Counted from the stretch's first letter, positions 43,513-55,660 are shown. The stretch: 64,000 nucleotides of DNA from Apodemus sylvaticus (GCF_947179515.1 NC_067478.1:23614266-23678265); one strand, 5' to 3'. Numbers and translations are program-made. The notes: generated from the letters alone by a model not told the origin.

Positions 43513-45472
43513 TAAAATGATTCTTTTTATTATCTTTAATCTCTTTTACAGTCTAGTCATTATATCCTTCCTGTTCTGCCCTCCAACAGTTCCTCATCCC
43601 ATTCCTCCTCCCTCATCTCCAAGAGGATGTCCTCACACCCCCACACCCTGCCAGGTCTCCCTATTCCCTGGGGCCTCAAGTCTCTCAAGGGTTAGTTGCA
43701 TCTTCTCTCATTGAGGCCAGACAGACAGGTTGATCAATAGAATACAATTGAAGACCCAGAAATAAAACCACACACTTACACACACTTAATCTTTGACAAA
43801 GAAACCAAAAATATACAATGGAAAAAAAGAAAGCATGCTGTAAGGCAAAGGACATAGTCAATAGGACAAATTGGCAACCTACAGATTAAGAAAAAAATTT
43901 CACTAATCCCACATCTGATAGAGGACTAGTATCCAAAATATATAAAGAACTCAAGATGCTAACCTCCAAAAAACCAAACAACCCAATTAAAAGGAAATGG
44001 GGTATAGAACTAACAGAGAATTCACAACAGAGGAATCTCGAATGGCTGAGAAACACCTAAAGAAATGTTCAAAGTCCTTAGTGATCAGACTAAAACATAC
44101 AAATCAAAATGACCCTGGTGGAAACCTTACATCAATCAGAATAGCTAAGATAAAAAACTCAGGTGACAGCACTTGTTGGTGAAGATATAGAGAAATAGGA
44201 ACACTCCTCCATTGCTGGTGGGATTGCAACCACTCTGGAAATCAATCTGGAGGTTCCTCAGAAAACTGGGAATAGATCTACTTGAAGACCCAGCTATATC
44301 ACTCCTGGGCATATACCTAAAAGATGCCCTACCATGCCACCAGTACACATGTTCCACTATGTTCATAGTGGCCTTATTTGTGATAACCAGAAGCTGGAAA
44401 CAACTCAGATGCCCAACAATGGAAGAATGGATATAGAAAATGTGGTTCATTTACACAATGGAATATTATTTAGCCATTAAGAATGAGGACATCGTGCGTT
44501 TTGCAGGCAAATGGATGGAACTAGAAAATATCATCCTGAGTGAGATATCTCAGATACAAAATGACATGCATGGTGTGTACTCACTAATAAGTGGATATTA
44601 GAAAAAAAAGGCACAGAATACCCAGAATACAATCCACAGAACTTAAGAAGGTTAACAAGCTGAAGGTCTCTAGTGAGGATGCTTCGATCCTACTTGGGAG
44701 GGAGAAGAAAGCAGAGGGCAGAGGGAGGGAGGAAAGCGAGTGGGAGATGGGAGGAGAACGGAAGGGGAAAAGGAGAACAAAATCAGGTATTGGAGGCGGA
44801 ATCAGGAATAAAGCCCCAGGGGCAAGCAGAATGAATGGAAACATTCAACAATCGGAAGTGGGAGGTGAGGGACCCTCTAGATTGTGTCATCAACCTGGGA
44901 GGTGAGAGACTCTCAGGACTCAAAGGGTGGGACCTTAGATGAAATATCCAATAGTGGGAATAGGGAACTTGTAGAGTCTACCTCCAGTAGAAAGACAGGG
45001 CATCAAGTGAGGATGGGTTGCCATCCCAGCCAAAAACTCTGACCCAGAACTGTTCCTGTCCAAGAGAACCGCAAGGACAAAAATGGAGAAAAGACTAGGG
45101 AAAGGAGGTCCAGTGACTATCCCAAATTGCTGCGACCCATCTCAGGGGAAGGCTCCAGAGCCTGACACTATTACTGATGCTGTGGCATGCTGATAGACAA
45201 GAGCCTAGCATGGCTGCCCTTGGAGAGGCCAACAAGCATCTGACTGAGAAGGAGGGAGATACTTGCACCAAATCCATGGTCTGAAGTCGGGGACCCCTGT
45301 GGTTGAATGAGGAAAAGGATGGAAGAAGCTGAGGAGGAGGGTGAACCCATAGGAAGGCCAGCAGTCTCAACAAATCTGGACCCCCGAGATCTCTCAGACA
45401 CTGAGCCACCAACCAGGCAGCAGACACTAGCTGGCTGCTGCCCCTGACACATGTACAGCAGAGCACTGCTGC
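43513..45472 (-). mobile_element. Lx (L1) with 5' inversion
   Basis: One insertion in two opposed segments. Left, minus strand (43513-about 43724): the last 210 bp of the Lx 3'UTR, tail at the far left. Right, plus strand (about 43725-45472): ORF2 C-terminal region (for example RMAEKHLKKCSKSLVIR at about 44045; GLQPLWKSIWRFLRKLGIDL at 44217), ORF2 stop near 44600, then 3'UTR to agcagagcactgctg. The right segment ends in the Lx consensus where the left one begins. Identical 19-bp duplications flank the whole. This is the twin-priming product of one retrotransposition event. ORF2 is frameshifted and truncated. Confidence 0.9.
43997..44601 (+). pseudogene. Lx ORF2 C-terminal pseudogene
   Basis: Within the inverted segment. 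Open pieces 43997-44182 and 44212-44436 lie in different frames. They carry the Cys-rich C-terminal region of ORF2p (LLGIYLKDALPCH, CSTMFIVALFVITRSWK) and end at TAG near 44601. No full domain can be expressed. Confidence 0.85.
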
Positions 45473-45491
45473 CTCTGATTTCCCATCTTTT
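45473..45491. other. Target-site duplication, right copy
   Basis: Identical to 43494-43512. Ends in TTTT followed by GAAA, fitting L1 endonuclease cleavage for a minus-oriented insertion. Confidence 0.93.
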
Positions 45492-47981
45492 GAAAGGCTT
45501 TAGCCATGTTCTCTTACTGAATGTGGGGGATCTAGGCTTACACAGAAGCCATTATTCAAATGTTTCAAATAAACAATAGACTGTGATACTGTTGCCAACA
45601 AGATGTTTGCTAATAGGTTCACCATTTCTAATTATGTGCTTTGCACCCTCAAGTTGAAGGTAGCTCATTTAGATCAAGATTTAAGAAATGCAAGCAACAG
45701 ATTTTTCACATTATCAAGCAGGAGTATCACAATTTACTTATTCAACACTAGAAATTCTTGTCTCACTTTAAAATGTATCTTTCTTTTTCTATTAGGTGTT
45801 AGAACTATGTCCAAAGTCATCTAAGTTTGACAACTGTCTTCATTGTCACTATTCACATCCACATGGTGGTCTGTATCTGCTGCTGTTAAGAAGCCTGCTC
45901 TTCAGCCCTGTGCCTGGTGAGAGGGATTCCCACTTCCTGTGCCTTCTTTGCCTGTGAGGGAACCTCTCTTTCTCTCTATATAAGAAAAAAGCAATTTATT
46001 TTTATGAGACATTTATACACGTGTGCAGAGGAACAAAGGGACTTTATTATTCCTAATCAGGAAACGGCTTGCACTTTACCGATGTACTACTTTTCAAGCT
46101 GGAAGCTATATCATTAATTACTTTACTCTCTATATCGTAAATTATGTATCAGATATCCAGCAGTGTTTCTAAGCCCATTTCTTCCAAAAAGACCTTTATG
46201 TACATACTTCCTTCTCAACATGTATCTGAGTGAGTGTCAACCTAAATCCTGCTGTCTGGTGTCTTGATTTGCAAGTTCATTATACTAGAGTAATTTTAAT
46301 AATAAAAATACTCGAGTATAATATATTAAAATTACTATATTTCTTTCCACTTGCGGAATCCATATGTGGCAACCATGGACCCTTCTTTGCATCTTCATCA
46401 AGATCTCTAGTAACTTCCGTATTTGTCCCAGGCTCTTAACAAATGCATAACTGTGTACAAAAAGTCCCTTTATCAAAGGACTGGAGGCTTGCTCAGATCA
46501 TTGGCAGTTAATTAAAACAAGGGATTATAAAAGTGGTATGCACAAATGTTAAATATTTTTCATAATTTCAAACACACATAGTCGTGTTCTCTTGTGAGAG
46601 TTTTGATGTAGGACCCACCTAAACCTTCCTCTGAGTCTGTGTTACCGAGTGGAGGTCTGACTGGTCTTCTTTGTATATGCCATTCCATTAATGCATCAGC
46701 TACAATTTTCCAGTTTCATTTTCATTAAATGAAGTCGGACCTTAAAGACTGTTAGGAAGCAACATGAGACCAGAATTCTTCTAAGCTGACACACATGTCT
46801 CAGCTCACACATGACTCCTTTCTAATTTGATATGCTGTAAAATGTTTTTTTTTTTTAGAACAGTCCAACCTCATTCCCACAACACCCTCATCCTCAACCC
46901 TCAGACTTTTCACAGGTCTTGGTTTGGCTTGTAGGTTTACTCTGCTTCATTAACCATTATCCCTAGCACTGACATGTGATGTGATCTTTGGAACCTGGAA
47001 GGTGCTGGTATATTTAACAAAGGAAACACAAGAGAAGGAGGGAGGCAGAGAGCATGTGAGAGCGAGACAGAGACAGGGGGGGGGGAGATTTTCTAGCACA
47101 GCATTTTCTGTTGTGCATGCCAGGCCTGAAGAGAAGCATTAGTCAGAAGTACATGATGAACCGTTTGAGGTAAGAGGTCTGACCTGAATTGAAGATTGAG
47201 TGACCTGGTTGGAGTCTGCCTTTAGAACCTGGAGAAAAATTCACTAGAATTCAAAAGATGTGGAAAGAATTTTCCCCAGAACTTACCTTCCAGAATGCAG
47301 ACCTCCTGTAGCTATTCTTTGTGTGTTCCTGGGAGAAGTGAAGAAGACAGAGGCATGGGGGATGCGGTCTGACCTCAATCTTGGAAGCCAGCCTTGTTTC
47401 TATTCTTCACATTAGCGTTATATCCACGATCTTGGAGACTTGGTATTTAAGCCAACATAGCTTGAACCTTCTCCAGCTCCACACTTACTCTGCTACCTGG
47501 CCAGCGGAGTCTATGGCAGGTCCTTACTGACTGACCAGGAGGCAGCGACTGACCTTTGCCTGCCCTTGGGCTCCTACATTTCTGGGAAGACAATAAGGAA
47601 ACATGGTTATATTATCATGGGAACAATGAACAGCCTAAAGTGGGAAACAACAAAGACCCCAAAGGATTTGGGATGGGGGGGGGAACATGAAACCAAATCA
47701 CCCAGAGAAAGCTCACGTTTTTCTTCTCACATTTTATGCATCTAGCAAAAGGGCTAACCAAATTCTGCAAGTTTTACCTAAAATTCCTGCAAATCAGCTC
47801 AATGGAAGTGTTTTGAAATTGTATTTAAGAATCAGAACATTGAAATGCGACAGATAGCATCCCAGCTCAGGCTATGAAATGTTCTGGTATTATAACCTTG
47901 GTGAATAAATCCAAGTTAGTTTTTCTGTTTCTAAATTGGCTATAATGGTGCTTGCCTCAGAGTCTTGTCTAAATGAGTGCT

Positions 47982-47986
<5 letters not shown>
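45492..47986. other. Unassigned, unique-looking sequence
   Basis: About 2.5 kb with no named repeat or gene. A T run lies near 46848-46857, a G run at 47078-47087 and a G run at 47676-47683. Short frames have no domain. Confidence 0.45.

Positions 47987-48032
<46 letters not shown>
47987..48032. repeat. (AC)n microsatellite
   Basis: About 23 AC units. Confidence 0.97.
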
Positions 48033-48033
<1 letters not shown>

Positions 48034-49039
48034 AGATGCATTTTCTACCCTGTATAACTAGATATGCTCAGTTAAATGCATATGACTAGGAAATTCCCTA
48101 TGAGAAGAAATTGCCAACAGGCTTCTAAAAGATGACACGTAGACCCGAACAAATCTGGGGTTTAATTTTAAACAGTTTCTTACACCAGTGATAACTCCCT
48201 GAAAACATCTGTTAAGTGGCCTTTTCACACTCTCTAAGCAACTGACAGTTGATCTTCACAGTGACCTACCTCCCAAATTGTCAACAAGTTAATCCTGTCC
48301 ATTTAGCCCCAGTGGGAAGTGAGTGACATTGAATTCTACCATCTCTCTTCTACGTTAACAGCCCAAGTAAAGTATTTTGGGTAATCCTCCATAAAACTCA
48401 ATACCTTAATTAAATAGAACAACCCATTCCAAGACCAAATCAGCAGTTCTGTATAGAGGCCAATTGCCTGGGGATCTTGCTAGAATGGCCATTAGAGAAA
48501 AGTAATTGTTGTTTGCAGCACCAGTGATGTACTTTTGACGTCCTGGAAATCAGGTCCATTTGACTTAATTGGAAGACATTTCTAAACCATTCATCACAAG
48601 GCATCTCAGTTTTCAAAGACCTTACAGTGGGGAAGACAGGCAGACATATCAAGAGCTCCTACAAAGTATTATCAGTGCTGGGATCAGAACAACTCAGATG
48701 TTAGAAATGTCTTTTGTGATAAGAATCAGCCAAGCCTTCAGTCTTTAAAGTGATTATGGACAGAATACCTGTATTTAGGTTTAAACCTGTTTCACTTTGA
48801 GGTTGTAATTATTTTAGGGCCACTAGTTTATGTACGTGTAAGATAGATAGACCACAGCAAAGATAGGGCAATTGTACATCATACAGACTCCTGTAGACTT
48901 CCCTGCATAAAATCCCTGGAAGGACCATCAGGTGAGACACAGGCATCTGCCCCTCCAAACTGGGACAATGGTGGGCACCTGATGGGGCCAGCAGTGTGTG
49001 GAAGAAGGGTCCCCATGCTACCACCCCAGAACGATTCTC
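48033..49039. other. Unassigned sequence
   Basis: No repeat or gene recognised. Confidence 0.4.
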
Positions 49040-49180
49040 TCTGTCCTAGATCATTGACTTTCCCTGATCTGTCTTGACTTCTGTTTGTGATGTGCCTGAG
49101 GATGGTGGCCCCTTCCTATTTCTCTGCAGACCCATGGTGACCAATAAGCACTCAATAAAAACTTGTTGGAAAAAGGCTAA
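49040..49180 (+). mobile_element. L2-like 3' end relic
   Basis: The text caataagcactcaataaaaa followed by cttgttggaaaaagg resembles the L2 3' terminus (gtgctcaataaatgtttgttgaa). Upstream blocks (tgacttctgtttgtgat) are weaker. Confidence 0.45.
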
Positions 49181-49955
49181 ATGTTGTAGGTAGCATGCAT
49201 AATCTAGGGATTATAATCAACTTCAACCTAAATCCCAGTTGATTCCTAGCCAAGGTTAATTAATGACAATGCCAGACATTGCAGTATAATGATATATGAA
49301 GCCTGGTTTAACACAACAACAAATAACATTACTTGATAAAGTAACGAACATATTGTGTTGTAGGCCTGGTTAAGTGTCAAACTAGGAATTTATTTTCTGT
49401 TTCTCTTTCTATTAATAATAGGACAAGTAGACGTGTTTGAAGAGGCCATTTTCATGGTATAGAATTCAGAGTCATGCAAAGTTCAAGCAACTTTGTTTAC
49501 CAAAGGCCTAAAATTGAGGGACAATCTCTCCTGCAATTAAACAGCTAGCTACGATAATATGGTTCTTGAATTTATTCTATTTTTAATTGTTGTAGACATT
49601 TGTTTAGCATCTGCTTTTATAGCCATTTAACTAGAGATGTTACTGTATCCTTAGCTCTTACCAGAAAATATATGCATCTTGTACAATGCAATTAATGCCT
49701 TCTAGAGCAACTGGTTTTCAAAGTATGTAACATGTTACAGTTTACAAAGGCATTTTTTAGAGATATATATGAACAGGTGGATGAATGAAAAAAGACATAT
49801 TTTCTAGAGCCCAGTGGCATTTTTATTATATCATGTACAAATTGTCAAATGCTTTAACAAATAAATAGAAAATTAAATAGTGATTTGTGGCACAGAATAC
49901 CAAAGCCAGGTTCTGTTTTCTTCTCCCTCATCTCCTCTCTTATCATAACCTGTTT
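49181..49955. other. Unassigned AT-rich sequence
   Basis: Nothing recognised. Confidence 0.4.
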
Positions 49956-50023
49956 TTTGTTTGTTTTTTTTTTTTGTTTTTCTGGGGTTTGTTTTGTTTT
50001 GTTTTGTTTTTGTTTTTTTGTAT
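49956..50023. repeat. T-rich (TTTTG)n tract
   Basis: Runs of T with GTTTT units. It may be a reversed SINE tail, but no SINE body is recognisable to the right. Confidence 0.85.
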
Positions 50024-51318
50024 TTTAACTCATCCCTGACCAACATGGGGTTGGCGCAATCACAGACATATTTGAAGATTAGCCACCATTTAGATTACTT
50101 TCTATTTGGGGAGTGTAGGTGAAGCTAAATTAGACCTAAAACAAACAAACAAACGAAACCCCAACAATTGTGAGTGATGTATTTTGGATTATTTTTAGAT
50201 ATCAAAATGCATGTATACATGTGTATGCACGTGTAACTGTTCACGTTCCAGGAGATAGTGCAAATCCTCTCCAGAAGTCTTCCATTCCAAACTGCTCTCA
50301 GTTTCACCATCTCTTCTTGGAATTTATTATTTCCACAGCCTCTAGTCACTGTAAGAGAGCACATGTGTCAGCCAGCAGTGAGCTCAATCGGTCCAGTTCC
50401 CATGAAACTCAACGAAAGCCTGGCTAGGAAGACTCTAAACATTCAGCTGTTTGAAAAAAAAAAAAACCAACATATTCATGTGGCTACTTTTTCATCCATG
50501 AGAAGCTGATGAGTTACCAGAGACTGTTGGCATGCAGATGGGCAAGAGACCTACTTCTAAATGGAAGTGTTCGCTAAGGTGACAGTGGCTTACACAGTGA
50601 AACCAGCCATCCCAACACATAACAAGGTGCAAATTTCACTGGTCAATTCCACCCCAGGAAAACTGGGTGGGAACTAAGAATGCTTCTGGGAGCCTGGCCC
50701 ACTTTCTATTTGTATTTTATTGTCCTTCCTACAAGTCCCAGGAAGGGGGCTGGAGATTATTGCTGAATTGGTTTTAGAAGTATGCAGAGAGGAGGCTTTT
50801 GATATTTAACCCTGAGCATTTCTCCCCAGAACAATAAAAGAGATTTTTGTTTCCCAAAATGGCAATGACAATATTAACAAGAAAAGGGGAAGACAAGTCT
50901 GACTACATTGGACTATCTCCTTTATCTTTAAAGTGTTTTCCTAGGTCCCTGGTGACACTGTAATTGTGGCCTCTGCAAAATCCTTCTGTGTTGGCTTATG
51001 CTGCTGCCTTCAGCTCTGTCCCTGGTATTTGGGCTCCTGTCAGAATTACTAGACCAAAAATCTAGTGTGACGGTTGGATGTAGTTAATTCTCTCCTCCTA
51101 CCAAGAGCTCACCACTTGTATGTAGTGGTGTGTGTCTTATGTGGATGTGTGCAAATGACACACAAGTGGAAGGAAGGGACTGTGGTGTCCCTCGGCATCA
51201 CCTTCCCTATTAGGATTATCAGAGCCCTGGAATTGTGGGTAGAAGAAGATCTATTTCTTTTGCAAAAGGTAAGAAAAATGGGAGGGTGTCAGAGAGAGGG
51301 AAAAGAGGAAAATAAAGT

Positions 51319-51319
<1 letters not shown>
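50024..51319. other. Unassigned sequence
   Basis: An A run lies at 50454-50465. The frames at 50170-50509 have no domain. No repeat or gene recognised. Confidence 0.4.

Positions 51320-51356
<37 letters not shown>
51320..51356. repeat. (TG)n microsatellite
   Basis: About 18 TG units. It splits the 152-codon frame 51074-51532, which is not otherwise gene-like. Confidence 0.97.
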
Positions 51357-51357
<1 letters not shown>

Positions 51358-51539
51358 TGTTTTGGACCAAAGGAGGGAGAAAGAAGAGAGGGGGACTATG
51401 AGTGAATGTGGAGGGGGGCGGGGAAATGAAAGGATATTATATATTTTTTTGTATCTGTCATTTCCCTGCTATCTCCCATATGACTTCTTAATCCATCAGA
51501 ATGCTGGGAAGATAATGTTTTGGGCGAAATAACATGAGA

Positions 51540-51830
51540 GAGAGGATAGACTCCCAAGGACCAATATCTTTATTGCTCGGAGGATAAACGGATTATGTCA
51601 GCCATTTTCTGTTGCTGACAGCTTTTCTTATTAACCGATTTTATTTTTTAATCTTCCAGGGAAGAAATATGGTTTTATGTCACAATAAAACGCCGGTCAC
51701 ATCTAATTCTGCCCTCAAACAAACAGATTTCTGAAAGCCTTGCAGAGAAATTTGAAATAACTTTAAAGAGGGGGTTTTTGGATAAAGTCTTTATCCAGGG
51801 GCTTGTTCAACTGCAGTGTAAAAGGTTTAC
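51540..51830. promoter_or_regulatory. Possible conserved noncoding element
   Basis: Non-repetitive, AT-rich. It has TGTCAGC (51596-51602) and its exact inverse GCTGACA (51614-51620), which contain TGACA-type (TALE homeodomain-like) cores. Further features are TTTATTG, TTATTAACCG and CACAATAAAACG motifs, and no open frame. An enhancer-like texture only. Conservation cannot be tested here. Confidence 0.3.
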
Positions 51831-51835
51831 AGAGA

Positions 51836-51896
51836 GAGGAGAGGAGAGAATCAGTGGGAGGGAGGGAGAGAGAGAGAGAGAGAAAGAGAGAGAGAT
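51836..51896. repeat. GA-rich low complexity
   Basis: Purine-rich stretch with GA runs at 51867-51895. Confidence 0.85.
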
Positions 51897-52534
51897 AAGG
51901 GCAGAGTGAGAAAGAGAAGGAGAAAGGAAGACACACACAGCTGCTTTACTTGGTGATCCGTCAAACACAGGCGTGTCAAGAAAATGCAGGCTGTGTGAAA
52001 GAGGGCTGGGGCGGTGAGTAGAGGGGCCCAACTTCCTCTGGGGTTCTGTATGGGGGTGCCACCTGCTCACCCCTCTAAAACCTACGTTTTCCCCTAGGTT
52101 TTCCATAGGCATTATTAATAAATAGCATTTCTTACAAGAATTGTAAACAAACCTGAGAGGAATTTGCAGCTCAGAGGCACTGCTAACGTTCCCCCTCTCC
52201 CACACAATCCCCATGATTTCTGTGCTGGGAAACTTCAACCTTCTTGAGGATTTAGGTCTTCAGTTACCCCACAAGAAAATCTCCTGTCAAACTCCCCACA
52301 GGGCTCTGGCCCTCACTCACTCTTACAGGGCTGCAGCAAATGCAGGGCCATCACTAAGAGAAACAACAACAACAAAACTACTGGCTTCTCCCCGCTGTTT
52401 CCTTCTCTTCCGTATGGCACAAAGCAATTTAGTTAGACAGGGCCCCTGCCCACTAGGGGCTTAGCCCAGAAAACGTCTTTAATTTGTGCTTCTAGTTCTG
52501 TGCGTGCTCTGCTCAGTGCAGACCCAGTACCTTG
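51897..52534. other. Unassigned sequence
   Basis: No repeat or gene recognised. The 143-codon minus-strand frame (51807-52238) is partly driven by the GA tract (Leu/Ser-rich end). Confidence 0.4.
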
Positions 52535-52700
52535 ATTGATAATGATGGCCAAGTCTTATACTGTGCCCGGCTGGGGGAGGATCAGTGATTTACAGCACTT
52601 TAAAAAATCTGTTAAAAAATAAATCGCTTGGATTTTCTCGATCTTTTTTTTTTAATAAAAGAAATGAGCTTAGAAAATTCTTAAACCTTAGACAGTTTGG
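52535..52700. promoter_or_regulatory. Possible conserved noncoding element
   Basis: AT-rich, non-repetitive, with gataatgatggc, cagtgatttacagcac, aataaatcgcttggattt and tctcgat motifs and retained CpGs in an AT-rich setting. Offered only as a candidate. Confidence 0.25.
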
Positions 52701-53239
52701 GACAGTTTGTTCTTTTTCCAAGCAAGTGTGAAAAGCCAAGTCCCCCTAGCTGTGCCAAGATAGAAGATAAAACAGATTGAGCCAATCCTCCTCTTACACA
52801 GAAACAAGAAGATATCATCTCTTTACCCAGAGATATTGAACTGGAGGTGGGGAATGGTGGAGAAAAGTTTCTGTGGAGATCTTTCCTCTCTGCAGTGAAT
52901 TAACATTGTTCTACACTGAATCAGAAGGTCACTAGGACCTGCAGTGCAAAAGAAACAGCCCGAACCACTTTGGGCTGAACCAAACCTGAGTTTCCATGCT
53001 TTTGACTCCAAGCCGTTACTTAGGGAAGAACTGTGAATGCCAAGGGAACCATTTTATTCGTTTCTGGACATAAATGAGCATACATCTCTTACAACAGTGC
53101 AGTCACACTGAGAGTGTCTCTGTCGCCTCCATCTGGAGGAGCAGGCTTCATGTTGCCCTGACTGAGTTGATGTCTGATGGCCTCACAGCTCTGGCAAAGG
53201 GCCACTTCAATACAAGACAATGAGGTCACCATGGCTAAT
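52701..53239. other. Unassigned sequence
   Basis: Nothing recognised. Confidence 0.4.
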
Positions 53240-53345
53240 GATCAGGATGATGATAGCAATGATTATATTTTGATTCTTGGTTTACCAAACACTTTACATA
53301 CATCATCTTACCTCTGTACCTCATCTTACCAGCTTTGACAGGATG
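53240..53345 (+). mobile_element. MIR SINE, 5' part
   Basis: gatagcaatgattatatttt, then accaaacactttacatacat and catcttacct, fits the MIR block (aagcactttacatacattatctca). It continues on the far side of a B1 at 53553. Confidence 0.6.
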
Positions 53346-53358
53346 GACATAATCACAA

Positions 53359-53391
53359 TATCATCATCATCATCAACAACAACAACAGTAA
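53359..53391. repeat. (ATC)n / (AAC)n microsatellite
   Basis: Five ATC-type units run into AAC units. Confidence 0.9.
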
Positions 53392-53424
53392 TTAGAAACT
53401 GTTTATATCTACCTTAGATGTTTT

Positions 53425-53552
53425 AATTCAGGGCCTTGTTATATAGCTAAGCTGGCCTAGCACTTACTGTGCAGCCTTGAACTCACAGCAATCCTCCTGC
53501 CTCAGCCTCACCAGTGCTGGGACTATAAGTATGCATCGCCATGCCTGGGCTC
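53425..53552 (-). mobile_element. B1-type SINE, old, inside MIR
   Basis: On the plus strand the reverse of B1: agggccttgttatatagcta, gccttgaactcacagcaatc, ctcctgcctcagcctcacca, gtgctgggactataagtatg, catcgccatgcctgg. Diverged copy. Confidence 0.82.
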
Positions 53553-53720
53553 TGCTTATTGTGTGTCAAGTGTATAAACCAAATTTGATCCTTTTAAACC
53601 ACCCCTGGTCTGTTTTATAGATGGAGAAACTGAAGCAAAGACAAGATGATTTCCTAAGGTCTTACAGCAAGTAGTGGTCAAGCCCAAAACTGCTTTTAAT
53701 GCAACATATGAGGTCCAAAC
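53553..53720 (+). mobile_element. MIR SINE, 3' part
   Basis: tgttttatagatggagaaac, tgaagcaaagacaagatgat and cctaaggtcttacagcaagt correspond to the MIR blocks ttttacagatgaggaaactgagg and cccaaggtcacacagctagt. It continues the MIR that the B1 interrupts. Confidence 0.7.
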
Positions 53721-53789
53721 CAAAGGGCAGAGGATGATGACACCCAACTGAATCAATGATGGATCTGAATCTTGTGCTGAGTTTTGCAG

Positions 53790-54165
53790 ACCTGCCCTGA
53801 CCTATCTTCTTCCTCATTCCTATCAGTCACCTTTTATGTCTACCTCTCAATTTCTCAACTCCTCAGAACTGTGAATTGTGCCACCTCACAGGCCTCTGTA
53901 CCTTTGGAGGTATTCTTGCCTCATCTCCCGAAAGCATCCCTTCATCCACCAAGACTCAGGTTCTTACCTCCCTGGGGAAGGAGCACCCGCTGAGCCTGTA
54001 TGTGTATAGCCTCTGCCCTCTTCTGTATCTGTCTCTTACTCCATCAATCACATTTTTGTCTTCCTCCTAGAACACGAGTCAGTCATGGACAGGTTTGCTT
54101 TATTTTTGGTGCCAAGCACTGTGCTTGACAAAGGTGAGCATTTCTTGCTGAGGCGTGTCCTTACT
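53790..54165 (+). mobile_element. L2 LINE relic
   Basis: The block order cctctcaatttctcaactcc, cccgaaagcatcccttcatc, tgtatctgtctcttactcca, tcctagaacacgagtcagtc, tttatttttggtgccaagca and actgtgcttgacaaagg follows the L2 3' region. No coding potential. Confidence 0.55.
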
Positions 54166-54570
54166 ATTAAAGGGACAAAGTACTTATGTCTGTATCTGAC
54201 ATGGCTGTGAGACACCTGCAGCCAGTGTAGGGTGCCTAGTCAAGGAGTTCCTTTTCTGAGAATGCATTTTTCAAAAGCTGTGGCAACTCAGGAACACGAA
54301 ATCAAAATAATCCATCGCATTGCAGGGATTTTTAAAAACATAATCTTGTAACAAAATACTGTAATCCCACATGTATGTCACTGTTCAAGACTCAGCCTCA
54401 CTCGTGCTGTAGACGACACCCTATGTGGGCACAGAACCTCCCTGTAATGGTCTACAGCTATTCCACTCTTTATTTTCATGTGAGCATCTCTAGGGTACTT
54501 TCCTAATGCAGTGTAACTGAGGACTTCCTAACTGTTGTCCTACAGACACAGTCCTAAAGGGCATTAATGG
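54166..54570. other. Unassigned sequence
   Basis: Nothing recognised. Confidence 0.4.
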
Positions 54571-54645
54571 ATAATTGTGAGAGAGGGAGGGAAGGAAGGA
54601 GAGAAAGAGGGTAGGAGAGAGAGCACATGAGAGAGAGACATGTCC
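54571..54645. repeat. GA-rich low complexity
   Basis: Purine-rich GAGA/GGAAGG stretch. Confidence 0.8.
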
Positions 54646-54894
54646 ATGAGCAAGGAAGCATGGAAAATGCAGAGTTAAAGCTACGTTAAATTGGTTTCCT
54701 AAAAATAGCAATTTAAAGAGCCAGTATCATACAGTGTTTCTCAATTTTATTAAAACAGGAGTTCTGTGTGGGGATTTTCTGGAGAACATTCCTTATACAA
54801 CTGTTTGTAACAGTGGGTAAGCATTCCTCAATCCTTATGTGTAAGTATCCTTGGCACATATTCTATTTCAAAGTATGGTTTTAATTAGTTAGTT

Positions 54895-54940
54895 AGTTTG
54901 TGTGTGCGCGCGCATGCATGCGCATACACACATGCTACAC
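54895..54940. repeat. Alternating TG/CG/CA tract (Z-DNA-prone)
   Basis: Alternating purine-pyrimidine sequence with CGCGCGC at its centre and GCATGCATGCGC after it, in an otherwise CpG-poor window. Confidence 0.8.
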
Positions 54941-55329
54941 TACTGGAAAATATAGTTACTAATGGCTATGTGCTAATATTATTATTAATGTAAATAGAAA
55001 GTTAGGACTCTCATAAATACCACTTGACCTGCCAGTGGTAGACACTTGGTTCTCAAGCTGTTACAAAAGGAATTTTCTGTGGAGTTGGTTATCAGCATCA
55101 CCATCAGGACAGTCTGTGACCTCATGGTGTAAGTGATGACGACACCATGGGCCTGACAGCAATGGAAGTTTAGTGTTGTTTTGATGCACATACAAGAACA
55201 AAATGGGTCAGTTAAGTGAACGAGGACTCATGATGACCAAAACAGATGGAGGTCATGAGACACGCTATTCTAACCATAACAGTCACGGAATGGATTGGCC
55301 GGAAGCATTTGTTTCCACTTTGTTAGAAA

Positions 55330-55460
55330 CGTGGAGTGTCAGACGGTGATACTCTTACAGAACTGTTGAGTAACTAGATAATATATTGAAAGCATCAAGC
55401 ATAGGGTTGGACTTGTCACAAGCATTTACTCAGTGGTGGATTGTGTTAAATAGTAACAGC
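55330..55460 (-). mobile_element. MIR-like relic
   Basis: The plus-strand text gttgagtaactagataatat, gaaagcatcaagcatagggt and aagcatttactcagtgg resembles a reversed MIR 5' half. Tentative. Confidence 0.4.
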
Positions 55461-55660
55461 AATGGTCAGAGCAGTTTTACATATTTCATTATTTGTCTCA
55501 TGTTTATGTTTCTGGATTTGTAGTAAGTGGGATATGATAGACATTTAGAGGTGGTAGGAGGTTGTATGTCTTCCACCTTCATTCTTCAGTTTCTTCCCAT
55601 GCACTTACATGAACAGGCTTTCTTTCCTGATTCATGCTGACTTACTGGGATTTAATACAT

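Noticed and set aside
51074..51532. 152-codon frame
   Set aside because: Held open partly by the TG microsatellite. No domain.
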